Below, piece after piece: positions 8,160 through 16,155 of a stretch of DNA of 26,980 nt. A model generated the notes under the pieces. That model had not been told where the DNA came from. It did no database searches and saw only the letters and a list, made by a program, of their open reading frames with translations. The DNA is from CAZITB01 sp964542055. Its GTDB lineage: Bacteria; Planctomycetota; Phycisphaerae; Sedimentisphaerales; CAMDDF01. A program made the position numbers and the translations under genes. The DNA is taken from contig CAZITB010000024.1 in assembly GCA_964542055.1 (NCBI GenBank), positions 1 to 26,980 of the forward strand, given 5' to 3'. Within the stretch, counting starts at the first letter, position 1; every line of letters starts with the position of its first letter.

Positions 8160-8507
8160 CATATAGCAACTCTTTTTCTCTCCCCGTTAACCGCCTCCAT
8201 CTCTGTTTTTCTAAAACACCCAGAAATCGCCCGTGTCGAGAGAGGTTTGTATCTCGCCTATACACTCGAGTTCGGATCGATGGGCTATCCTGACCGGCTT
8301 TCTGGCGGTCATGTGGAAGATTGGATGTTAAGTCGTTGCCAGATAAGCATTAATCTGGCAGTTAACAGGTTCGAAATCGGGTGTTTGAAATGATCTCAAA
8401 TGCATGTGTTAGAACTGGTATGGTTCGGGGAGCTTTTTTATGCGCTAAAAACGGGGTTTAGGGTTTACTTACTTTTGACAAAGGATGCAATGCCTTAAAA
8501 TTTTAAA
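8160..8507. other. Non-coding or decayed stretch at the end of the defence island
   Basis: No convincing gene lies in these 348 bases. It contains an inverted repeat TGCCAGAT-8-ATCTGGCA (8337-8360) and a weaker TGACCG-9-CGGTCA (8291-8311), neither followed by a T-run. On the + strand the frame of the upstream helicase continues without stop from 8160 to 8389 after its TGA. A TTGACA at 8475-8480 has no good -10. No integrase, tRNA or direct repeat typical of an attachment site was recognised, though the strand change and the broken gene beyond it make it a plausible island border. Confidence 0.5.
8337..8360. repeat. Perfect 8-bp inverted repeat
   Basis: TGCCAGAT and ATCTGGCA pair perfectly across an 8-base loop (AAGCATTA). 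It lies 178 bases after the helicase stop. Without a following T-run it is not a typical intrinsic terminator; it may be an mRNA-end hairpin or a protein site. Confidence 0.4.
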
Positions 8508-9009
8508 TCATTCGGTGGCAGTGAAGGCTTTATGGAAATGGACTTGGCCGGTTGGGGTATTTTCGTAAAATGGCAAAGCGAGGAAATTTTCCTGGGGGGA
8601 CGCCTTGGTGTTCTAGTTTTTGGGGGCTTTTGAAGCCGAATCGCTGGTAAAAATTTGGATCGCCGACAAGAACGCAACCTTTTGCACCCCTGTCCTTTAA
8701 AATGCGGATACCTTCATTTATCAGCTTTGTTCCGATGCCTTGCCGCTGGAGGGCAGGTATTACAGATATCGGGCCTATGCCGTACCAGTTCAGGCTGCTA
8801 TCTGTAAACGTTACCGGTGAGAAGGCGATGTGCCCTACAACTTTACCATCCGTCTCGGCTACAAGAGAAAGGCTCAGGGCATCGGCGGCTCGCAAGGCAT
8901 TTATAATAAATTGCTCGGTGTTACGGCTGTATGGATGATTTTCAAATGCGGCCTTGGTAATTTCCGTAATTTGATCCCAATCGTCAGGGGTTTCGGGGCG
9001 GATCATCAT
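8508..9009 (-). pseudogene. GNAT-family N-acetyltransferase broken by a +1 frameshift in a G6 tract
   Basis: GNAT enzymes transfer an acetyl group from acetyl-CoA to an amine; this one resembles the YhbS-type subgroup. Residues 1-140 look normal: MIRPETPDDW start, AETDGKVVGH strand, the acetyl-CoA loop QRQGIGTKL, and NFYQRFGF. The open frame then runs into an unrelated tail (PGKFPRFAILRK) and stops at 8530. If one C of the CCCCCC run on the coding strand (GGGGGG at 8594-8599) is removed, the text reads GVPQENFLALPFYEN and continues to HFHKAFTATE with a stop at 8508-8510. That is the usual family C-terminus, giving about 166 residues. So there is one extra base, either a real mutation, a phase-variable tract or a sequencing error. 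The start at 9009 has AGGAAAGG upstream. Confidence 0.85.
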
Positions 9010-9107
9010 TTTTTAAACCTTTCCTAGAGCTTGTTGAAGATATAAAGTATCTACAGGGCATACTATACATTTGGTTCTATTTGTTGCAAGCAGATTTGTT
9101 TTTGAAT

Positions 9108-9299
9108 TTATTCAATAATGTCAATCGCGTTTGAAGGACAAGAACGTTGAGCCTTTCGGCATGCGGACTTTTGCTCTTCTGATATCGGTTGCTGGTAAAC
9201 CTGCATGGCTCCCTCTGTGCCTTCCCCAAAAACATCCGGACAAATCTTCTGACAAATTCCTGTTAATCTACAAATTTCCTTATTTATGAATACTTTCAT
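9108..9299 (-). CDS. Small single-cluster ferredoxin with Thr in ligand position II
   Basis: A 63-residue low-potential electron carrier of the Pyrococcus/Desulfovibrio monocluster type. Cluster ligands are predicted at C10, C16 and C54. The usual second ligand (Cys, or Asp in Pyrococcus furiosus) is T13, in CRLTGICQKICPDVF. C20 and C47 sit where monocluster ferredoxins have a disulfide. The CPxxAI ending is canonical. Loss of the second ligand usually goes with a [3Fe-4S] cluster or a labile fourth iron, so the cluster type is open. The start codon is certain because a TGA lies in frame just upstream. No redox partner is encoded nearby, so the partner is unknown. A TATAAT (9344-9349 on this strand) lies 45 bases upstream and may be its promoter. 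Confidence 0.85.
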   Translation of the reverse strand: MKVFINKEICRLTGICQKICPDVFGEGTEGAMQVYQQPISEEQKSACRKAQRSCPSNAIDIIE

Positions 9300-9416
9300 C
9301 TCTGAAACTCATTTAAAAATCTTTAATACTCCTTGTAATTTATATTATAACAATATTTTTTTTCCAAAAAATAAGGGATTTCCTGAAAAGAGAGTATCCG
9401 AATGCTTTAGTTTCCT

Positions 9417-10067
9417 TTAAGACAAATCGACGGAAGTTATACCTTCTTTTATGGCATACTTTGTGAGATTTGCCAGGCTGTCCAGATCAAGCTTGTTCAT
9501 TATTCTTGTTCGGTGGCCTTCTACGGTTTTTGGGCTGATGTGGAGAATCATGCCTATTTGTTTGGTCGTCTTGCCTTCGGCGAGCAACTGAAGGACCTCA
9601 CGCTCCCGGTCGGATAACTTCGCAAAGACATTTGAATTGGCTTCGCTATTGATCATATAATTTTCGACAACGATACCGGTTATGGCTGGGCTGATGTAGT
9701 TTTTGTCATCGACTACTATTCTAATGGCATCAATCAGTTCCTGGTATTCACAATCTTTAAGTAGATATCCCTTTGCGCCGGCCCTGAACATTTCATGTAT
9801 CATCTTTTTATTAGAGTGCATCGATAAGGCTATTATCCTGGTATTTGGGAACTCTTTTGAAATCTGGCGTGTCGCCTCTATTCCGTTTAGTTCGGGCATG
9901 GCGATATCCATGATCACCACGTCTGGTGAAGTTTCTTTAACCATCTGCAGAATCTGATGGCCATTTTCCGCTTCTCCAATTACCTGCATATCGTTTTCGT
10001 TATCAAATGCCTGAGCCAATCCATGTCTTAAAACTTTGTGGTCATCTGCCAAAGCTATCCTGATCAT
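9417..10067 (-). CDS. NarL/FixJ-type response regulator
   Basis: A 216-residue two-domain regulator. The receiver has acidic pocket D8/D9, phosphoacceptor D54 (VVIMDIAMPELNG) and the conserved Lys of GAKGYLLKD. The C-terminal LuxR-type helix-turn-helix (about 148-212) has the typical LSDREREVLQLLAEGKTTKQI and SPKTVEGHRTRIMNKL. When phosphorylated it should bind DNA as a dimer. It starts 19 bases after the end of the histidine kinase gene and has AAAGGA upstream, so the two form one operon and almost certainly one signalling pair. The target genes are unknown. Confidence 0.95.
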   Translation of the reverse strand: MIRIALADDHKVLRHGLAQAFDNENDMQVIGEAENGHQILQMVKETSPDVVIMDIAMPELNGIEATRQISKEFPNTRIIALSMHSNKKMIHEMFRAGAKGYLLKDCEYQELIDAIRIVVDDKNYISPAITGIVVENYMINSEANSNVFAKLSDREREVLQLLAEGKTTKQIGMILHISPKTVEGHRTRIMNKLDLDSLANLTKYAIKEGITSVDLS

Positions 10068-10086
10068 CCTGACATCCTTTCTGTTA

Positions 10087-13000
10087 TTAAAAATCGGCGG
10101 GCACAGATAGATTTACCTCGGTGCCTTTGCCTTGTACTGATTCAATTTTCACTTTTCCTCCCACATTGCTGATCCTTTCTTCCAAACTGAAAAGCCCGTA
10201 TCCTCTTGCTTTCTTTTTCGAGTTTAATCTTTTTACATCAAAGCCCCTGCCGTTATCTTTTACACGAACTTTTAGCTTTCCATCCAGACAAGCGAGGGCA
10301 ATTTGAACTTCACTGGCCTGGCTGTGTTTGGAGACATTGACAAGAAGTTCCCTAATAGTCCTGTAAATCAGAATTTTCAGTTCCTCGGAGATATCCTTCA
10401 TATCGCCGCTGCTGTGGAAATGTATTTGATATTCATTTTTATTAGAAAACTCTTCGGCAAGTTCTTCAATGGCAGCTTCAAGACCTAACGTATAAAGAGT
10501 AGCTGAGCTCAAGTCAAAAGTCAATGTCCTGGTCTGGTTAACGGCTTCTTTGATTTGCATCCACACCTCTTCAAGTGAAGGCCTGATATCTTCGGGGGCT
10601 TTTTTCATTATGATGCCAAGTTCCTTCTTAGAAAATGACAGTAACTGCCCGATCGAATCGTGAAGTTTTAGTGCGAAGTCTCTCTTTTCTCTTTCTTCTG
10701 CAAAGATCAGTTCTGAAGAAAGGTCTCTTAGCCTGGTTTGGTTTTCAAGTAATTTCTTCTCAGCCTCTACCCTGGACAAAACTTCATCCTGGAGAACTTC
10801 TACTGTTTTTTGCAGCTGGTAAGTCCTGTCGCGTACACGTGATTCAAGGACTTTATTGAGATCCCTTAGCTTTTGTTCGCTTTGGCGCAATGCTACTTCA
10901 GCTTTGTGTACTTGCGTCATATCAATAGCGATACTTACGTGGAAATCCTGGCCGGGATCCACTAATGCTGCAGCACCTAGATATGGAGTTTGACCGCCGT
11001 CAGGTTTGATAAATACTCTCTCATATCCAGCTATTTTACCCTCTCTGAAAAGCTTTTCTGTAAAGTACTTTTGTTCAGCCAGCGATTCAGGGGCTAAGCA
11101 TTGGACCCAGTTTATTTTACCCGCCTCGTAATCCTCTCGGGTGTAGCCCATCATCCGAAGCATTTCGTCATTTACATAAGAGATGTTTCCATCGGTATCC
11201 CCAAAAGCAACTCCTATAAGATTAGCATCTGCGATTCGTCGATATATGGCTTCACTTCTTTTCAAGGCTTCTTCGGTTTCCTTGCGCTGAGTTATATCCT
11301 GTGTTGTCCCAAAGCCGCTTATAATCTGGCCGTTTTCCCCATATTCCAGTTCTGCCCTTTCCAAGACCCATTTGATTTCGCTGCCTACAACAATACGATG
11401 TTCTAAATAGTAGTAGTCCTGATTTAAAGACTTCCAAATATCATTAATCATTTCCCTGTCATCAGGATGAACGATATTTAAAAAATCTTCATAGGTAACT
11501 TTTTGTCCTTTTGGTATTCCAAAGATTCGATAAGTCTCATCTGACCAGCTAAACTGCTTTGTCTTAATATCAAATCTCCAACTGCCCAATTTTGCTACTT
11601 TTTGGGCGGTCTTTAAATCATCAGTGCTACTTTGGAGTTTTTTCTCCATCTGTCTGGATTCAGTAACATCTCGGATGATTTTCAGTTTAGAAGGTTGATC
11701 GGCTCCAAGCTGCAGAAAAGGTACTTCTACGGCATCATAAATTCTGTTATTTGAGGGACAGGTAAATTCTCGTATTATGTTCTTTCCTTGAATTACTTCT
11801 TCGAAGGCACAGTTTTCGCATGGTTGTGAATAACCGTAAAGATACTCAAAACATTTACGATTGTTTATAGAGCCGAAAATTTTTCGCATAGCTGGATTTA
11901 TGTATTCAATTTTATGCTCTTGATTGACTATATAAATTCCATCGGGTATAGCGTCGAGGATTTTTCTGGTTTTTTCGTACTCGTCATAAATTGCTTTAGT
12001 ATTAAGAAAATCCCTCAAACTTATGTTAATTAACTCGTTAAAAGCTGATATAAGTCTAAGATCATTTTTATTGAATGTTTCTTTTCTGGCAAGGGCGAAA
12101 ATTCCACAGACCTGTTCATTTATCAGCAGTGGAGATAAAGCCAAGTTTAAACTTGCATTTTCCTTGCCTTGAGCTCTGATGACCATTTTTTTATATTCGA
12201 CGACTTCATTTATATATGTTTTTAAATCCTGGCTGTTTAGCTTTTCTTTAAACGAATCTTCATTCGGAACATAAACATCGGTGTAATTTTTTTTGTAATT
12301 TGAAAGCATTGTTATCGCTGAATTGTCAATATTTAAAAGTTTGTTACAATCTTTCAAAATCGACTGAGCAACAGTTTCGAATTTCTGGCCGGTTAGAACG
12401 TGTCGGTTTGACGTTAGAAGAGCTTCAACTTCAGAAGTTCTGGATTTGGCTGCCTCAAGGGCTTTGTTTAATACGATTTCATTTTTTTTAAGATCACCAA
12501 ACAGTGTATTATAAGGATTTTCAAGTTGCGTCTTGATCAGGGCCCGGTAAAGCAGATAGAAAGCTACAATCTTAAAAAAATGACCTAATATTATGATGTA
12601 CTCGTAAACATTGGTGTATAAGGTGAAGAAAATTTCTGAAGCAGTGGAAAATAACAGGCTTAATACCAAATATATTGATATGGATTTTTCGAAACGGCTT
12701 CGGTTAAAAAAAATAAGGATCGCTGCTGAAACGAAAATCGCGCAAATGATATATTCACTGATAATTTTAAAAGTTGTCAGCCCCTGTCCTTCGATCAGGC
12801 AGTCTGGGAAAATTTTCCAGTTAAAAATGGAAAGGATTATCAATGTACATATAATCGAATAAGACAGAAAAACTGCATGTTTGTTGACTTTCCTGCTAAA
12901 GTAAAAAGAGGCAATCAAAAAAGTTAAACCATGTATGTATCTTGCTGCTATCCAAAGCTGAGTTGGGGTATTTGCTTCTTCGGCAAAAACTCCCATTCCT

Positions 13001-13254
13001 TCATAAGAAAGTGTATGCAGAAGATCAAAAATTCCAATAAAGAAAAAAGCAATACCTATAAATGTCAGAAAGCTGTTTTTGGCGAATTTCTGGCTGCTCC
13101 AGACAATTACAAACATCGCAACTGCAACTGCAATGCTAAACAGTTCCACAATAGTATGAAAAAGAAGGAAGTTAAACGTGCTGATCCAGTAAAGCAACCA
13201 TAAGAAAACAGCAGAGTAAAATAAAAACCATAATTTGTCTTTTTTGACTTCCAT
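10087..13254 (-). CDS. Membrane sensor histidine kinase, MASE3-GAF-PAS-PAS-PAS-HisKA_3-HATPase
   Basis: This 1055-residue NarX/DegS-class kinase is partner to the response regulator just downstream. The N-terminal part has about seven hydrophobic segments with the MASE3 signature (GIFDLLHTLSYEGMG and ARYIHGLTFLIASFY). A GAF-like domain follows (about 275-415), then three PAS domains (about 425-535, 550-665, 675-790). The first PAS carries CENC and another Cys, the second has the PAS_3-type WSDETYRIFGI and HPDDRE. A coiled coil leads to the phosphoacceptor H865 in LKLHDSIGQLL, and the ATPase domain shows NVSKHSQAS (N box), DNGRGFD and GYGLFSLEERI. I chose ATG 13254 (MEVKKDKLWF) rather than the longer open frame to 13377: the best promoter lies inside that extension, so the upstream ATG would not be transcribed. 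Confidence 0.92.
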   Translation of the reverse strand: MEVKKDKLWFLFYSAVFLWLLYWISTFNFLLFHTIVELFSIAVAVAMFVIVWSSQKFAKNSFLTFIGIAFFFIGIFDLLHTLSYEGMGVFAEEANTPTQLWIAARYIHGLTFLIASFYFSRKVNKHAVFLSYSIICTLIILSIFNWKIFPDCLIEGQGLTTFKIISEYIICAIFVSAAILIFFNRSRFEKSISIYLVLSLLFSTASEIFFTLYTNVYEYIIILGHFFKIVAFYLLYRALIKTQLENPYNTLFGDLKKNEIVLNKALEAAKSRTSEVEALLTSNRHVLTGQKFETVAQSILKDCNKLLNIDNSAITMLSNYKKNYTDVYVPNEDSFKEKLNSQDLKTYINEVVEYKKMVIRAQGKENASLNLALSPLLINEQVCGIFALARKETFNKNDLRLISAFNELINISLRDFLNTKAIYDEYEKTRKILDAIPDGIYIVNQEHKIEYINPAMRKIFGSINNRKCFEYLYGYSQPCENCAFEEVIQGKNIIREFTCPSNNRIYDAVEVPFLQLGADQPSKLKIIRDVTESRQMEKKLQSSTDDLKTAQKVAKLGSWRFDIKTKQFSWSDETYRIFGIPKGQKVTYEDFLNIVHPDDREMINDIWKSLNQDYYYLEHRIVVGSEIKWVLERAELEYGENGQIISGFGTTQDITQRKETEEALKRSEAIYRRIADANLIGVAFGDTDGNISYVNDEMLRMMGYTREDYEAGKINWVQCLAPESLAEQKYFTEKLFREGKIAGYERVFIKPDGGQTPYLGAAALVDPGQDFHVSIAIDMTQVHKAEVALRQSEQKLRDLNKVLESRVRDRTYQLQKTVEVLQDEVLSRVEAEKKLLENQTRLRDLSSELIFAEEREKRDFALKLHDSIGQLLSFSKKELGIIMKKAPEDIRPSLEEVWMQIKEAVNQTRTLTFDLSSATLYTLGLEAAIEELAEEFSNKNEYQIHFHSSGDMKDISEELKILIYRTIRELLVNVSKHSQASEVQIALACLDGKLKVRVKDNGRGFDVKRLNSKKKARGYGLFSLEERISNVGGKVKIESVQGKGTEVNLSVPADF

Positions 13255-13290
13255 GGATAGCACATATTCAAAAAATTTAGAGACCGTTAA

Positions 13291-13314
13291 AATCCTGAAT
13301 CCTGAATCCTGAAT
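13291..13314. repeat. Heptanucleotide tandem repeat, 3.4 copies of AATCCTG
   Basis: Three exact copies of AATCCTG followed by AAT. It starts 5 bases past the -10 hexamer of the kinase gene on the - strand, so the transcription start and early leader fall inside it. A 7-bp unit is not a multiple of three and such repeats can gain or lose copies. Here it would change the leader rather than the reading frame. Confidence 0.9.
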
Positions 13315-13340
13315 TATACCACAATTATCGAATAAATCAA
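13313..13340 (-). promoter_or_regulatory. Promoter of the histidine kinase-response regulator operon
   Basis: On the - strand, TTGATT (13335-13340) and TATAAT (13313-13318) are 16 bases apart, with an extended -10 (TGG before TATAAT). Predicted start near 13306 gives a leader of about 50 bases. It is back to back with the trpB2 promoter. Confidence 0.6.
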
Positions 13341-13376
13341 CATATAAGAAGTTGACAATTTTTCTCTGATAAATCA

Positions 13377-13405
13377 TTGAATTATCAATTGAAATACTGT
13401 ATAAT
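13377..13405 (+). promoter_or_regulatory. Promoter of trpB2
   Basis: TTGAAT (13377-13382) and TATAAT (13400-13405) are separated by exactly 17 bases. Predicted transcription start near 13412, with a leader of about 31 bases ending in GGAG 7 bases before the ATG. Confidence 0.6.
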
Positions 13406-13442
13406 TTTTCGAAATTTGATTATTTCTGAATTGGAGTTATTT

Positions 13443-14831
13443 ATGGATAGAAAAATTCTTTTAAATGAAAAGGATATTCCGCGTCAATGGTATAATCTGG
13501 CTGCTGACCTTCCAAATCCTCCTCAGCCGCCGCTGGGACCTGATGGCAAACCTATCACTCCTGAAATGCTTGCACCTGTATTTCCGATGAATATTATCGA
13601 ACAGGAAGTCAGTACTCAAAGATGGATAGATATACCGGAAGAAATACTTGATATTTTATACAGATGGAGACCGGCACCTCTCAGGCGAGCGGTTTACCTG
13701 GAAAGGTATCTCGATACTCCGGCAAAGATATACTACAAGGATGAAAGTACTTCACCGGCGGGCAGCCATAAACCCAATACTGCCGTTGCCCAGGCCTGGT
13801 ATAATAAACAGTTCGGTATTGAAAGGATCACCACTGAAACCGGAGCCGGGCAATGGGGATCTGCACTTGCTTTTGCGTGTCAGCTTATTGGCCTGGAATG
13901 TAAGGTTTTCATGGTGCGGATCAGTTTTGATCAGAAACCGTTTAGAAAATTTATGATGAATGTCTGGGGTGCTAATTGTGTGGCAAGCCCAAGCAGTGAG
14001 ACTAAAACCGGGCAGAAGATACTGGAAGAACAACCTGATACTCCGGGTTCACTTGGAATTGCTATTTCAGAAGCTGTTGAACAAGCAGTTACTGATGAAA
14101 CCGGCAAAACCAAATATTCGCTTGGTAGCGTTTTGAATCATGTAATGCTCCACCAAAGTATTATTGGGCTGGAAGCGAAAAAACAGCTTGCGATGGTTGG
14201 CGTGGACAAGCCAGATATTGTAATTGGCTGTGCAGGGGGCGGAAGTAATTTTGCGGGTATTTCGTTCCCGTTTGTAGCGGATAAAATCAATGGAGCCGAT
14301 ATCGAGATCATACCGGTGGAACCGACAGCATGTCCGACATTGACCAAGGCACCTTTTGCTTATGACCATGGCGATACGGCATGTATGACTCCTCTGCTTG
14401 CGATGCATTCGCTCGGTCATGCGTTTGTACCGGCACCTTTCCATGCCGGCGGGCTGCGTTATCATGGTATGGCACCGCTTGTGAGCCAGGCTGCAGTGGA
14501 AGGGCTTCTTACGCCAAGGTCTTATAATCAGCTGAAATGTTATGAAGCTGCGATGACCTGGGCAAATACTGAAGGAACGATCTGTGCTCCAGAAACCAGC
14601 CATGCCATTGCAGGTGCCATTGATGAAGCACTAAAAGCCAAAGAAGAAGGCAAAGAAAAGAATATTCTGTTCTGTTATTCGGGACATGGCTTGATGGACC
14701 TTACCGGATATGATGCTTATCTATCTGGTAAACTTACCGATTATGAACTTTCTCAGGAAGATTTTGATAAGTTCACATCGTGTTTTAAAGATATGCCAAA
14801 GCCGCCTGTTAATAAAAGTGGTAAGTGGTAA
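13443..14831 (+). CDS. trpB2: TrpB2-type tryptophan synthase beta chain
   Basis: TrpB2 is a pyridoxal phosphate enzyme that joins indole and L-serine to make tryptophan; the type 2 form differs from classical TrpB and often acts without TrpA. The 462-residue length, the N-terminus with DIPRQWYNLAADLP and the long proline-rich lead-in before the catalytic core are specific for TrpB2. The Schiff-base lysine is K110 in AGSHKPNTA, and the phosphate loop is GGGSN (265-269). ETGAGQWGSAL is the substrate-binding loop. I chose ATG 13443; the open frame extends 22 residues further but that segment is not family-like and lies across the promoter. No other trp gene is nearby, so it probably salvages indole or serves as a stand-alone copy. 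Confidence 0.94.
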   Translation: MDRKILLNEKDIPRQWYNLAADLPNPPQPPLGPDGKPITPEMLAPVFPMNIIEQEVSTQRWIDIPEEILDILYRWRPAPLRRAVYLERYLDTPAKIYYKDESTSPAGSHKPNTAVAQAWYNKQFGIERITTETGAGQWGSALAFACQLIGLECKVFMVRISFDQKPFRKFMMNVWGANCVASPSSETKTGQKILEEQPDTPGSLGIAISEAVEQAVTDETGKTKYSLGSVLNHVMLHQSIIGLEAKKQLAMVGVDKPDIVIGCAGGGSNFAGISFPFVADKINGADIEIIPVEPTACPTLTKAPFAYDHGDTACMTPLLAMHSLGHAFVPAPFHAGGLRYHGMAPLVSQAAVEGLLTPRSYNQLKCYEAAMTWANTEGTICAPETSHAIAGAIDEALKAKEEGKEKNILFCYSGHGLMDLTGYDAYLSGKLTDYELSQEDFDKFTSCFKDMPKPPVNKSGKW

Positions 14832-14851
14832 AAAGATTTTATTAAAAGCAT

Positions 14852-14885
14852 AAACCCCTGTGAGATTAATTTCTTTCAGGGGTTT
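14852..14885. terminator. Bidirectional intrinsic terminator between trpB2 and the DEAD-box helicase gene
   Basis: AAACCCCTG (14852-14860) pairs perfectly with CAGGGGTTT (14877-14885) and T-rich sequence follows on the + strand (TTTTCTTTT). On the - strand A-rich sequence precedes and TTTATGC follows, a weaker signal. The helicase stop codon (14866-14868) lies in the loop, so one arm of the hairpin is coding for the last helicase residues. Confidence 0.85.
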
Positions 14886-16095
14886 TCTTTTGAGTAGATT
14901 TATTTTTTCTTTTGAATGGTCCCGACCTTTTCTTGCCTTTGAAAGTCCTTTTACTGCTTTTCTTGCCGGTCCTTACATTTTCCAGATCAGGTTTTTCGCC
15001 GATCCATTTGGGAGTTATATTACTGTTTTTGATGATAGATTTTAGAACACTTAAGTCACTGTTGCCATAAAAGGTTACTGCCGTTCCCTTTCTGCCCATT
15101 CTGGCGGTTCTGCCTGTTCTATGGGTGTATATTTCTGGATTGTCCGGGAAATCATAATTTATGACATGTGTAACTTCGCTGAAATCGAGCCCCCTGCTTG
15201 CGATATCGGTTGCGACGATGTACTGAATCTTTTTCTTTTTAAATCTATTGAAAATTGAACTTCTTTTGCTCTGCTCAATGCCGCCATGTATCATTTCGCA
15301 AGATGAAAACTTTTCTTTCAACTGGTCATAGGTTCTTTCGCAGTTAGACCTTGATTTACAGAAAATTATTGCCTGCTCAGGCTTTTCGCTGTCGAGGTAA
15401 TTGCATAATTTTTCAATTTTTTTTCGGCCGAACGCTTTTAGAAAGACATGATCCAAACTCTGAGGGGATACCTGATCTAAATTCAATTCAACAACAACAG
15501 GGTCTTTGAGATATTTCTTTGCTAATTTTTTTATGCTTTCGGGCATTGTAGCAGAAAAAAGAAGAGTTTGATGTTCGTGGACCAAACATGAAAATATAAA
15601 TTCAATATCGGTTAAAAAACCCATATTCAGCATTTCATCTGCTTCATCGAGAACAAATGTTCTAACCTCTGACAGACTTAAAGGGCTGTTGTAGAGCAGG
15701 TCTATCAAACGTCCGGGAGTAGCAACAAGGACATGTACTCCGTGTTCGAGTTTCGCCTTTTGTGTATGAATAGAAAATCCACCGTAAACCGCAAATGGTG
15801 CAATTTTATTGAATTTGCATAGATCAGCAATCGAGCTTACATATTGCAAGGCAAGCTCACGCGTTGGAACCATTACGAGTGCCTGAACAGCTTTAAGATC
15901 GGGATCGACAGCTTGTACTATCGGGACCCCGCAAGCGGAAGTTTTTCCTGAACCGGTTTCAGCCAGACCGATCATATCTTTGCCGGCAATTATTTCACTG
16001 TAAGTCTTCTCCTGTATAGGGGTCAGGTCTTCATAGCCAAGCTTTTCCAGCGCTTTTAAAATCTCGGGCTTAAGTTCTAAATCTGTGAATTTCAT
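14866..16095 (-). CDS. DEAD-box ATP-dependent RNA helicase (RhlE/CsdA-like)
   Basis: A 409-residue SF2 RNA helicase that unwinds short RNA duplexes, typically in ribosome assembly, RNA decay or cold adaptation. It has the Q motif (LTPIQ, about 25-28), Walker A AETGSGKT (45-52), PTRELALQ, DEAD (150-153), SAT (181-183), ASRGLDF and HRTGRTARMG. The last 30-40 residues are a Lys/Arg-rich tail (KKSSKRTFKGKKRSGPFKRK), a likely RNA-binding extension. I chose ATG 16095 (MKFTDLELKPEIL), the standard family start; the longer frame begins only with TTG at 16161. The Shine-Dalgarno site is weak (GGAA, 13 bases away). It lies 71 bases downstream of the SPFH gene on the same strand, separated by a hairpin. 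Confidence 0.94.
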   Translation of the reverse strand: MKFTDLELKPEILKALEKLGYEDLTPIQEKTYSEIIAGKDMIGLAETGSGKTSACGVPIVQAVDPDLKAVQALVMVPTRELALQYVSSIADLCKFNKIAPFAVYGGFSIHTQKAKLEHGVHVLVATPGRLIDLLYNSPLSLSEVRTFVLDEADEMLNMGFLTDIEFIFSCLVHEHQTLLFSATMPESIKKLAKKYLKDPVVVELNLDQVSPQSLDHVFLKAFGRKKIEKLCNYLDSEKPEQAIIFCKSRSNCERTYDQLKEKFSSCEMIHGGIEQSKRSSIFNRFKKKKIQYIVATDIASRGLDFSEVTHVINYDFPDNPEIYTHRTGRTARMGRKGTAVTFYGNSDLSVLKSIIKNSNITPKWIGEKPDLENVRTGKKSSKRTFKGKKRSGPFKRKNKSTQKKTPERN

Positions 16096-16127
16096 GAAAT
16101 TCTTGTTTCCAGTTTTATATGTGAAAT

Positions 16128-16155
16128 TACCTCCGGCTAATATCAACCGGAGGTA
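16128..16155. terminator. Hairpin between the SPFH gene and the helicase gene
   Basis: TACCTCCGG (16128-16136) pairs perfectly with CCGGAGGTA (16147-16155) around a 10-base loop. It sits 11 bases after the SPFH stop. The following sequence on the - strand is AT-rich but has no clean T-run, so termination may be partial. The downstream arm on the - strand reads GGAGGT, a perfect Shine-Dalgarno sequence, but the helicase ATG is about 35 bases away. Confidence 0.55.

Noticed and set aside
8363..8380. tRNA T-arm-like text (GGTTCGAAATC)
   Set aside because: No acceptor, D or anticodon arm can be built around it, so it is neither a tRNA nor a demonstrable attachment-site remnant.
8475..8503. TTGACA as a promoter on the + strand
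   Set aside because: Spacing to the AT-rich sequence is poor (15 to TAAAAT) and it would only transcribe antisense into the broken acetyltransferase.
13352..13357. TTGACA as -35 of trpB2
   Set aside because: No -10 hexamer lies 16-18 bases downstream; the TATAAT at 13400 pairs better with TTGAAT at 13377.
13254..13377. N-terminal extension of the kinase frame to the ATG at 13377
   Set aside because: The best promoter for this strand (13313-13340) lies inside it, it contains the tandem repeat, and the MASE3 membrane region begins just after ATG 13254.
14067..14603. Open frame on the - strand within trpB2
   Set aside because: Complementary frame of a well-conserved gene; Cys/His/Arg-rich text with no recognisable family.
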